From: Giardia muris
Lineage: Eukaryota; Fornicata; Diplomonadida; Hexamitidae
Direction of reading: 5' to 3'
Assembly (NCBI GenBank): GCA_006247105.1
Contig: CM016929.1
Span: 620,001 to 684,000, forward strand
DNA: 64,000 nt
This document shows, in pieces, positions 56,324 through 64,000 of this stretch (positions within the stretch are counted from its first letter, which is position 1; each line of letters opens with the position of its first letter). The notes beneath the pieces were generated by a model that made no database searches, was not told where the DNA came from, and saw only the letters and a program-made list of their open reading frames with translations. A program made the position numbers and the translations under genes.

Positions 56324-58694
56324 CCGGGACAGACTTCCCGTTAACGTTGTAGCCGACGATCCGATACCTCTTGCCCTCTGCATCAACCGTAATAGGATTG
56401 TGGAGGTACTCATGGTCCTTCGAGAACGCCCCTTTTAGTTGGAGCAGGTCTCGTGGAACGACGCTGAGATCTGACGACTCTTGTCTGGCAATCGTCTCGG
56501 AGAGCTTCTCGCGAAGCAAGGCACGAACGTCTGCCCGCATACGATCCGTCTGGTTCTGAGCCAAAGCATCATCCACGTACGTCTCGGTATGGGGTGATCC
56601 ATGTCTACCATGTTGCTTCGTTGCTGACATGGTCACTACAGGGTCTGTCGACGCTTCAAGGGCGCTTTCCGCGACGCTAGGGGTCATGCTTCCGCGTCTA
56701 CTATCCGAGCGGCTATGTGAGCGGCTGGTAGGAGCTGGTCTGACGGTGATCGCGATGGGCTGAGCGGTACGCGGGGGTAGTGGATTTTCGGGGGCAACAA
56801 GCCCACCGATCGCGCTCTGTGCGTACAGCTTTGGCTGAGGAGTGACGGGCCAGGTCTCGTTCCCCGCGGGGACATATGCCCCCACGGAATCCTCCGCACC
56901 CAGGGGATACTTCCGGTACTTCTCGTACTGAGAGGTATCGGCATCCACCGAGGTAGTGGTATCGGCGTCAATGTGTCTGAGAAGGTGCTGCGCAAGGTCG
57001 GCCTTCATGCTTGCCACGATCTTCTCTTGGGTGATAAGACTCATCAAGTCTCCAAGCTCGCTTAGCGTATATCGCTCCTCCCCCTTCTTCGCGGATTTGC
57101 GAGACCGAGAGGGGCTACGAGCAGAACCAGCACGGCTTGTGGGACGGGGCTTCCGTGTCGGACTTGCCGGCCTCTTAGCGCTTCTTCCCCTCTTGGCGCT
57201 TCCAGCTCGCTCGGTCACTGAAGACTTAATGGAACCAGCGGAAACTGTGCGAGCGCTTGGTGCACGCCGCTGAGGTGACTTCGCCACCGACGTGGGCCTC
57301 TTTCTGGCCTTTCCGTCAACAATACTTACGGCTAGCGCGTGCGTCTTTGACCCTTGAGCCCTTGAAAGAGAGTCTCGCGTCGTGGACGGGCGGCTCAACT
57401 TACTGAGCTCGCCGTTCTTTTTGGCGGTCGCAGACGACGAGCGTTTCTTCTTCTTCGTTCCCGTTGCTGCCACCGGGGCAGTAGCGTTGCTATCCCGGTA
57501 AATATCGATGCTCTTCGCCCCACCATCCTGTTTTGCTGGGGGTCCACCAAAGGGGTTTGGAACGGGCTTCAATGGGGTATTCTGGTCATAGATCGGATGA
57601 TTGAAGTAATCCGAATGCTGAGCAAAGGCATAGTTTCGATCCATGGGCCCCTGGCCTTGCACTTGACCTTGGGTACCAGGAAGCGTAGAAATGATCGAAC
57701 TATTTGTAAGAGAGATGCCACCAAGCCCGCTTGCACCATCAAAAGTGATGTGGGGACCGCTGGGGTGTGGGAGTTGATGTCCGGGGTAATGCATCATGAG
57801 GGTGGAGCTTGGTGCCTGATGAGCCCCTTCTTCAGGGATCTGGTCCATATCTTCGTGTGCGGTATATTTCTGGGCAGCCATTATTGGATTCTCGAGCTGG
57901 AATTGGGCCTCATAGTAGGCCCGTCCCCTTGGCTGGGTCTCCGTGAGGCTACTATAGAGAGACATCGCTGCAGATGGGATAATTGAGCTCGTCGTGATCG
58001 AGGGCATCTTCGGATAAGGTTTGAAGGAGCGTCCAAAGTCCTCCTCGCCATACGCCTCCACGGCCCGCAGAAGGTCGGAGACGTCCTCGGGACGCTCGCT
58101 ACTACCAGATGTGCGGTCGTCTATGAGAGAAGGGTCTGTGCACGACGCCTGTGGGATGTCGTATTTCACATACTGCTTTGGTTCCGTTGCTTCCGAAGGC
58201 ACGGGCCTAGCATTCACCATAGGTATTGGAGGCCTTTCGGACAAGGTTTGAGCGGCGACAGGGACCGAAACCGGGTCAATGTGCGACAATTCTTTGGAGT
58301 CGGATCTTTGAATCGAAAGAGACACCTCGGGAGAGATGTCGCTCTTCGCACCATAGCTGGGGACCTCTCCCTCGGAGTCTAGCAGGCGGGCAACGTAACT
58401 ATCTTTTCTCGAGGGAGGGGCATACTCGGACTCATGAAGCTCCTCGGCAGCTGGGGTCGAGCAGCCCTCCTCGGGGATAGTTCGCGTGCGGAGCTCTGGA
58501 GTCGGTGGTGCCGCCTTTAAAGAAGGCCGGTCCGGGGTGGGGCGGAAGTCCCCGGACTCCTCGAGCATATGGGAGAGGGCATCCCGGTGAGCAAAGCCCT
58601 CGGGGGACGCCTCAAGTAGCTCCGCGTACGAGGGTCGCGGGACTAGCTCCGCCCGCGTAGGGGTGTAGCGATCGCTATACTCCGAATTTGGCAT
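56313..58694 (-). CDS. low-complexity basic Ser/Pro-rich protein, function unknown
   Basis: 793 residues from the ATG at 58694; the frame is open to a GTG at 58709, which would overlap the stop of the upstream gene. Mostly disordered. A basic segment near residues 420-530 is rich in Lys, Arg, Ser and Ala (KKKKRSSSATAKKNGELSK, then SPQRRAPSARTVSAGS, SPTRKPRPTSRAGSARSPSR), similar in feel to microtubule-associated tails. A more ordered helix lies near 535-570 (YTLSELGDLMSLITQEKIVA) and the C-terminus ends with EGKRYRIVGYNVNGKSVPVK. The stop overlaps the end of the convergent TBCC gene. Family not recognised. Binding to microtubules or nucleic acid is only a guess from charge. Confidence 0.8.
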   Translation of the reverse strand: MPNSEYSDRYTPTRAELVPRPSYAELLEASPEGFAHRDALSHMLEESGDFRPTPDRPSLKAAPPTPELRTRTIPEEGCSTPAAEELHESEYAPPSRKDSYVARLLDSEGEVPSYGAKSDISPEVSLSIQRSDSKELSHIDPVSVPVAAQTLSERPPIPMVNARPVPSEATEPKQYVKYDIPQASCTDPSLIDDRTSGSSERPEDVSDLLRAVEAYGEEDFGRSFKPYPKMPSITTSSIIPSAAMSLYSSLTETQPRGRAYYEAQFQLENPIMAAQKYTAHEDMDQIPEEGAHQAPSSTLMMHYPGHQLPHPSGPHITFDGASGLGGISLTNSSIISTLPGTQGQVQGQGPMDRNYAFAQHSDYFNHPIYDQNTPLKPVPNPFGGPPAKQDGGAKSIDIYRDSNATAPVAATGTKKKKRSSSATAKKNGELSKLSRPSTTRDSLSRAQGSKTHALAVSIVDGKARKRPTSVAKSPQRRAPSARTVSAGSIKSSVTERAGSAKRGRSAKRPASPTRKPRPTSRAGSARSPSRSRKSAKKGEERYTLSELGDLMSLITQEKIVASMKADLAQHLLRHIDADTTTSVDADTSQYEKYRKYPLGAEDSVGAYVPAGNETWPVTPQPKLYAQSAIGGLVAPENPLPPRTAQPIAITVRPAPTSRSHSRSDSRRGSMTPSVAESALEASTDPVVTMSATKQHGRHGSPHTETYVDDALAQNQTDRMRADVRALLREKLSETIARQESSDLSVVPRDLLQLKGAFSKDHEYLHNPITVDAEGKRYRIVGYNVNGKSVPVKN

Positions 58695-58705
58695 AAGATT
58701 TTTGT

Positions 58706-61700
58706 TCACTGTGTGTGTTCTCCCTCCTGGGCGCGATCCGAACCCTCCTGGTCGAAAGCAAGCCGCTGGGTCGAACGGCTTCCAGCCCCCTGACGCACGA
58801 GCTCTACCTCGAAGTACTTGATGTCGGGCTCGGTGGTCCTTGCGGCAAGTGTTTGTTGGAAAGATTCGAGCATCTTGCTGCCCTCGGGGACAGGCGTTGC
58901 CCGCTTGGACTCTGTTTTCCGCTGCTTCTTGTCCGCTGTGTCAACCTCTCTCTTCCCCAACGTTACGACGCAACTCTGCAGGTTTGTCATCTCAGTTTTG
59001 ACGATCTGAAGGAGATCGCTGCCAGTCTGGGCACGAACCCGTTGTTCAACCAATTCTCGTGGATTGATGGTCGTCGGGCCTACCTGCTCAACGTTCTTCC
59101 CCTTTGCTGTGGAGCCCGGAGTCTTCTTCCCGGATTGCACGGCGGTAGCACTTTCCGCCCTCTGCTTCAGATATGTGACAAGCTCGTCGCTTGGGACGAA
59201 GGAGTAGCCGGCCATTGCTGTCAGAGAAGTGTGAATGTTCAGGCCTTGAAGGTAGGTGGCCTTTGCGGCGAGGGCCTCACTCTGGATGACGCGGTCCTTA
59301 CTCCAAATGCTCGTACAAAGGTGTTGTAGGATCCAATTGTCTAACGTAGAGAGGGTCATCACAAGAGTGTTCGGGACGGGCTCATTCGTCTTCTGTCCCT
59401 TTGTCGTCCCAGGTGTTGCTGGACGCTCGAGATCCGAGGGGGCCGCAAAGGTAAATGCAAGAAAGCTGTACGATGCACTCGCGTATTGAGGCGCGATCGC
59501 CTCGGGTAGAAACATATTGAGAGCGAGGACGCCACTCTCTGGGATCTTGCAAATAAAAACCCGTCGATCTCCCGCGAAGCAACCGGAACAGAGGGTGGGG
59601 ACAAGCTCTGTAGTACATTCCCGAACAGCCGCGGACATCCCACTCATCACCTCCACAATGTCATCCTTCGGCTGCGCATCGCTATGGGTCGTCGCAAGAA
59701 CGGGCGTCTTCGAACGTGCTTGAGCCTGGCCCTTCGCCGAGACTTCCTCAAAGACAGGGAGAACGGGCTTCTCAAAGATCGTTATGGGAATGACGTCGCG
59801 TTCGTCAGTGAGGATGGACTGCGAGGAGATTACCGTCGGTAAGGCCTGATGAGCAAGTGAAAGGACACTGGCCATTTCCGGTGCAATTTCCCCTTCTGTC
59901 TTGCCCTGCTCTTCGCTTGCTCCAACTTCCTTCGCGTTCTCACAGGTGTCACTCGCTTCAATAGAGGGAGAAGCTGGGGTCGCATATAATTGAAGGTCGA
60001 TGAAGCAATACCCCTTGGGAATGCTGAACTGAAGCTCGACAGTTGCTTTATCAGACACCTCGAGGTCATGACGCTTCTGGGTCACGTATGTCTCGCTATT
60101 GATCTGAAATGGAGCGATATCAACGAGGTCGTCTGCCAACACACACATCTCGAGATCGAATGACTGGAGGCCGCTGGGCACGGGGGCTTTTGCCTTTGGA
60201 TCTTGCTCTCCAACGAAGTTACTGAAGCCGTCGACGACAATGAAGACGGACGAGGAAGGAGCCAAGAGGAAATCCACCGTCGCATTCAGAAGATAGCCAT
60301 TCGCAGATATCGGCGTCCGAGGCAGGACGAAGTTACTTGAATCATCAAGAGCATAGATGAAAAGGGTCGCTCCCATGGGAATCCCACTGGCGAAAGTTGG
60401 AAGCAGGCGTACCAGGCTTGCTTGCCTCTGCGCCGTCTGTGGCCTAAGAGTCGTTCTTGGAGAAGACGTCCCAGTCTCCTCCACAGCCTCTATCACAGGC
60501 TCAACCTCAGGGGCATCTTCGGTCAAGAACTGTTGGTTGCTAATCCTAAAGATGGCCACGACGCCGCTGGAGCCCTTAGGAACGCCTTGTGTTTGATAGA
60601 TGCACGAACGGACGAAGCGGAATCGGCCATCCTTGAATATCTCCTTCGAAGGATCGCCTTCGCCGACCACGAGCCCGCCGAAGAGGAGCGTATCCTTATC
60701 AGACGTGCGATATGCATAAGGTTCCAGGCTGAGAGCACAGATCTCGGTCTGGTCAGTATTCCGACAAAGAGCCGTAACCGTAACTGTTGCTCCAGGGGCG
60801 TGCTGTGTCATTGGAAGCAGTTCTGGTTGGAAGCGACCCGCTATGAAGTCGACGGAGCCTTGGGAATAGGCAACACGCTGGTTTGCTAATCCGGGATCGA
60901 CAAGCCAGAAGCGATGATCGTCTGGTGCATTCTCATCAGTGTTTGAGACGGCTGGTTGCTCCTCACCAACACGTGCTCCAGGACGTGCCATAAGAGATGC
61001 CGGATAGGGCTGCACCGCAGAATGGACCGAAACACTGAGGAAGATCGTGATTGTGACCGTCCTCCCGTCCGTTAATGGGACCATCGGCCCCGTATGCATG
61101 AGAAACTCGCGAATGATATCGATGGAGATGGTGGTCAGGTCGCGATACGCCTGAACGTAGAGCCGGCCCTCGTGCACGAAGTACAGTGAGACATCGAAGT
61201 AATCCACGACTTCGCTATTGACCCGCGGAGGTTCATTGTCGTCTGCAAGCACTGGGAGGTATGATGCCTGGAAGGTAAGGAAGAGAGACTCGTTTTGTAA
61301 CCAGCAGTCCTCACGTAGCACCTGATGTGGCACTCGTGAAGGTTGCTGACGGCCAGGACTAGACAGGTGCTCCTCAAGAGATATCGATTCTCCATCAAAG
61401 TCATTTGCTCTTTGCGAGTCCATCCCGAGCTTGGAAAGATCGTTTGGAAGCTCCTCGTGCGGTACCACACCATCGGCGGCATTGATGTTCGATGTGTTCC
61501 TACGGAGATGCGTTGAACCGTCACTGAGCATGCCGGTCGAGGCATTATCTCCACCCTTTCGCGAGAGTACAGCCACCAGTGTGTAATAGCGGGTCGTAGG
61601 TGCCATAGTATTCAACACGACGTGCCGGAGAGCAGGGTTGTAGTCCTTCTCCTTCTCCCCGATGACGGTCATCCCATTCGTCAAGGTGTTCAGCTGCAAG

Positions 61701-64000
61701 GTGACCGAGGGTTGGGGTCTTTGAGGTTCCTTCTCAGGCTGGCTGGAGGACTTCGGATCTGGCTTCTTTGGAGCCTTTGGAGCTGGTGACTTACCTGGCG
61801 CCGTAGTAGAAGCCACCTCTGCGTTTTTAGTATCGTTCCCAAGAAGTGTGATCTGCTCGTTCTTCCAAAGAGGAGTGAAGTTTGGGGCCTGATAAGAAAA
61901 TACGGGGGAAGGTGATGACTCTCGTTTCTCCCCAGATAGGGACGAGCTTGAAGGGACATTTTTCCCCTTTGGTACCGGAGAGCGGGTGGGATAGTTCGGG
62001 GTTGGGGGAACCTTGGCACAGACAGGCTCGGGTAGGCTTTCTAGATTGAAGATGAGGACGCTGCTGCACAACTCCAAGAGGGTTGAGAGCCGCATTACGC
62101 AATAATCCAGTCGGACGGTGTCGTCCTCCTCGTACAAATCATCATCCCCAGCATCACAATACACCTCCTCGTAAACCCGCTTCCTGGGCTTCAGGACCGT
62201 CTCATCAATGACCTTGTAGCCACGGATCTCCCGCCCCTTCGCCTTCCCCACGGTTGGAGTCTTTGCTGGCTTCAAAAGAACCTCAGGTGCGTCAAGTGAG
62301 GAGGGTTCCCGTGGAAGGTTTAGAGGAGCCTCCGACTGTTCTGCTCCTGGACCACCTTCGGGAATATCCTCAAGTGGTTCTCCTCTCGTGCTTGGAAGAT
62401 CTTGACTGCTGGAGGTGGTTCCACGGACCTGAAGCTTGGTTAGAAGAGACGTCGTCCGCATCAACCGTTCCTGCTCGTCAAGCGCTGCGATGACGTCATC
62501 GCGCTTCATTGCCCGTAACTCATCCACCCCAAGCTTCAGGATATCGACGGTCTTCTTTGTTTCATCATCGTTCCAAGGCGATGGTGGAAGGCCCGCGGGG
62601 AAGTTCGCAGGGTCAAAGGGCTTGAAGAGTACGAGCTTATGTCCTGGAAGGTAGCTCTGGTTTGCCAGAGAAACGCTTTGGCGCATCCTTTGGAGCTTGA
62701 CAAGGGCCTTATGGGCGGTAGCGGCCTTACTCGTCATCCGTGTCTTGTTAGTCTTCGTTGTATGGATGGAGGGTGCACCCAGATGCTTTCCAAGCGTCAT
62801 GGTGCCGTGAGGGTCATAAAAGGAGCCCATCCCAAGCCGGGTATGCATTCCCTCTCCAGTTGCACTGCCTTGCATCAAGGCGCGACTGGAGGAAAGGCCT
62901 GATACACTACTGTTCGTTCCTAGACCAGGATTGATAAGGATTGGCCCGAACATCGTCGCCCCTTCTGTCGAACCAACGTTGTAACGACCAATGTTGTAGC
63001 GGGCGGGGTACTTGCGCTCAAGCAGGCGATAAAGCTTCAATTGGCGTTCGACCGCATAAGTCTGGACGAAATCTTGCTCGTGTTCATCCAAATCATCAGT
63101 CAGAAGAATGGAAAGGATGGGGTCTGGGGTGGACAATTTGACGAAGATCTGATCAATATTGAACTCCTCCAGCGTATCAAAGGGTGAGGAATCCATGGAA
63201 TCGCCAAGGGCCTCATGATGAAGGATTGATCTCAAAGCTTTCATGCGGTTAGGTGACCTTCCGAAAAGGCTCGGAGAGGGCTGGCGAATACTGGCTGCGA
63301 AGGATTCGATCTCGTCGAAGTCGCATGGGTGCGAGTCTTGAGTTCTTTGCTCCTGGGAACAGGTAGTGTTGCGTTGACGTGACCCAGTGGTTACCATATG
63401 ACGATCGAAATATTGCTTACGGGAGTACTCGCTTTCGTCCATTACTAGGACGTCAAGGATCCCGAGCGAGAGAGGATATTGAAGCGTCGTCTCCTTCGCA
63501 ATGGTCTCCTCGAAGAGATCAAGCAAGAAGATCGACGTTGGAGCCTCATCACTGCGTGCTTGGGAGCTAGGATTGTATACATCACGAGGACTAGAAGCCT
63601 CGTCGGCTAAGGAGCTACGCGCAAGCCGTAAGCTATAGATCTTATCCTGTCCCCCATCTGGTGCCGTCTCCTGACTTGTGTACGAACACTGTCCACGTGG
63701 GTTTGCCGTATGCATTTCATCGGCGCCCTCGTTGAGACTAAAGTCGTCGATCAAACGATGAAACAGAGGAGAGCGCCGAACCCCAACATTCTGAGATCGC
63801 AGAAAATGTTGACGATATCGATCACGAAGAACCCCGAACAACGTCGGGAACTCGAAAAATGATAGGACATTGCTCGGCGTCGGGGAGAAGTTTGAGAGGA
63901 AGATACGGACGGTATTCGCATCCACTGCCCCTAGGGTGAGTTTGAGACGATTGAAACGGCTGAAAGGACTGATCAGGAAGCTATAGGGGTCATTCGGAGA
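58706..64000 (-). CDS. very large protein of unknown function, 5' end outside window
   Basis: The minus-strand frame ending at 58706-58708 is open to the last base of the window, so at least 1764 residues are encoded and the true start lies beyond 64000. The residues just inside the edge (SPNDPYSFLISPFSRFNRLK) continue smoothly into the rest. Composition alternates between beta-rich blocks (VDYFDVSLYFVHEGRLYVQA, TDGRTVTITIFLSVSVHS, SGVVAIFRISNQQFL) and Pro/Lys/Ser linkers (GKSPAPKAPKKPDPKSSSQP). Repeated beta-blocks suggest a chain of immunoglobulin-like or C2-like folds, as in large axonemal or basal-body proteins, but no signature was recognised. The start of the next gene (58694) is 11 bases beyond its stop, so the two may be co-regulated. 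Confidence 0.85.
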   Translation of the reverse strand, partial: SPNDPYSFLISPFSRFNRLKLTLGAVDANTVRIFLSNFSPTPSNVLSFFEFPTLFGVLRDRYRQHFLRSQNVGVRRSPLFHRLIDDFSLNEGADEMHTANPRGQCSYTSQETAPDGGQDKIYSLRLARSSLADEASSPRDVYNPSSQARSDEAPTSIFLLDLFEETIAKETTLQYPLSLGILDVLVMDESEYSRKQYFDRHMVTTGSRQRNTTCSQEQRTQDSHPCDFDEIESFAASIRQPSPSLFGRSPNRMKALRSILHHEALGDSMDSSPFDTLEEFNIDQIFVKLSTPDPILSILLTDDLDEHEQDFVQTYAVERQLKLYRLLERKYPARYNIGRYNVGSTEGATMFGPILINPGLGTNSSVSGLSSSRALMQGSATGEGMHTRLGMGSFYDPHGTMTLGKHLGAPSIHTTKTNKTRMTSKAATAHKALVKLQRMRQSVSLANQSYLPGHKLVLFKPFDPANFPAGLPPSPWNDDETKKTVDILKLGVDELRAMKRDDVIAALDEQERLMRTTSLLTKLQVRGTTSSSQDLPSTRGEPLEDIPEGGPGAEQSEAPLNLPREPSSLDAPEVLLKPAKTPTVGKAKGREIRGYKVIDETVLKPRKRVYEEVYCDAGDDDLYEEDDTVRLDYCVMRLSTLLELCSSVLIFNLESLPEPVCAKVPPTPNYPTRSPVPKGKNVPSSSSLSGEKRESSPSPVFSYQAPNFTPLWKNEQITLLGNDTKNAEVASTTAPGKSPAPKAPKKPDPKSSSQPEKEPQRPQPSVTLQLNTLTNGMTVIGEKEKDYNPALRHVVLNTMAPTTRYYTLVAVLSRKGGDNASTGMLSDGSTHLRRNTSNINAADGVVPHEELPNDLSKLGMDSQRANDFDGESISLEEHLSSPGRQQPSRVPHQVLREDCWLQNESLFLTFQASYLPVLADDNEPPRVNSEVVDYFDVSLYFVHEGRLYVQAYRDLTTISIDIIREFLMHTGPMVPLTDGRTVTITIFLSVSVHSAVQPYPASLMARPGARVGEEQPAVSNTDENAPDDHRFWLVDPGLANQRVAYSQGSVDFIAGRFQPELLPMTQHAPGATVTVTALCRNTDQTEICALSLEPYAYRTSDKDTLLFGGLVVGEGDPSKEIFKDGRFRFVRSCIYQTQGVPKGSSGVVAIFRISNQQFLTEDAPEVEPVIEAVEETGTSSPRTTLRPQTAQRQASLVRLLPTFASGIPMGATLFIYALDDSSNFVLPRTPISANGYLLNATVDFLLAPSSSVFIVVDGFSNFVGEQDPKAKAPVPSGLQSFDLEMCVLADDLVDIAPFQINSETYVTQKRHDLEVSDKATVELQFSIPKGYCFIDLQLYATPASPSIEASDTCENAKEVGASEEQGKTEGEIAPEMASVLSLAHQALPTVISSQSILTDERDVIPITIFEKPVLPVFEEVSAKGQAQARSKTPVLATTHSDAQPKDDIVEVMSGMSAAVRECTTELVPTLCSGCFAGDRRVFICKIPESGVLALNMFLPEAIAPQYASASYSFLAFTFAAPSDLERPATPGTTKGQKTNEPVPNTLVMTLSTLDNWILQHLCTSIWSKDRVIQSEALAAKATYLQGLNIHTSLTAMAGYSFVPSDELVTYLKQRAESATAVQSGKKTPGSTAKGKNVEQVGPTTINPRELVEQRVRAQTGSDLLQIVKTEMTNLQSCVVTLGKREVDTADKKQRKTESKRATPVPEGSKMLESFQQTLAARTTEPDIKYFEVELVRQGAGSRSTQRLAFDQEGSDRAQEGEHTQ

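Noticed and set aside
1..64000. CRISPR arrays, rRNA operons, bacterial insertion sequences, telomeric TAGGG repeats
   Set aside because: None was seen: no regularly spaced short repeats, no rRNA-like conserved stretches, no transposase frame, no telomere repeat.

Overview
The window reads as nuclear DNA of a diplomonad of the genus Giardia. Seen directly: intronless, closely packed genes, some overlapping by four bases (ATGA); short A/T-rich stretches just before start codons; AGTRAA-type polyadenylation motifs at or just after several stop codons; cysteine-rich CXXC surface proteins with GGCY motifs and one conserved membrane anchor ending CRGK (variant-specific surface proteins, VSPs); ankyrin 'protein 21.1'-type genes; a remnant of a protein kinase, probably NEK-like; and a tiny Cpn10-like protein of the kind expected in a mitosome. 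The tail ends CRGK rather than the CRGKA of G. intestinalis, so another species such as G. muris is my inference, not a proof.

Layout. Left core block (1-9114): a TOG-domain microtubule regulator of the XMAP215/Dis1 type that runs off the left edge, a divergent 1372-residue protein of unknown function, and a 90-residue Cpn10 candidate overlapping it by four bases. Accessory island (about 9.1-33.5 kb): gene-poor and full of debris. It carries three intact bacterial-type genes (SnoaL-like, carboxymuconolactone decarboxylase-like, aldo/keto reductase) around a decayed gene, an Orc1/Cdc6-like ATPase, VSP copies that lack 5' ends, a kinase remnant, a broken NSF gene, two intact ankyrin genes in opposite orientation sharing a duplicated 5' flank, several RING/ankyrin pseudogenes and a RING-VSP chimera.

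Right core block (about 33.6-64 kb): a small RRM-like gene behind a frame-shifted stretch, then RPN1 (19S proteasome), MCM5 (replicative helicase) and an LRR protein on the minus strand. A divergent plus-strand run follows: a giant unknown protein, SMC6, DNA ligase I, a polytopic membrane protein, an eIF3c-like PCI protein and a TBCCD1-like protein. Two large unknown minus-strand genes close the window, the last running off the right edge.

Working together: MCM5, Orc1/Cdc6, DNA ligase I and SMC6 belong to DNA replication and repair; RPN1 to protein turnover; the TOG and TBCC proteins to the microtubule cytoskeleton. The island looks like a site where surface-antigen and ankyrin families recombine and decay and where foreign metabolic genes have settled.
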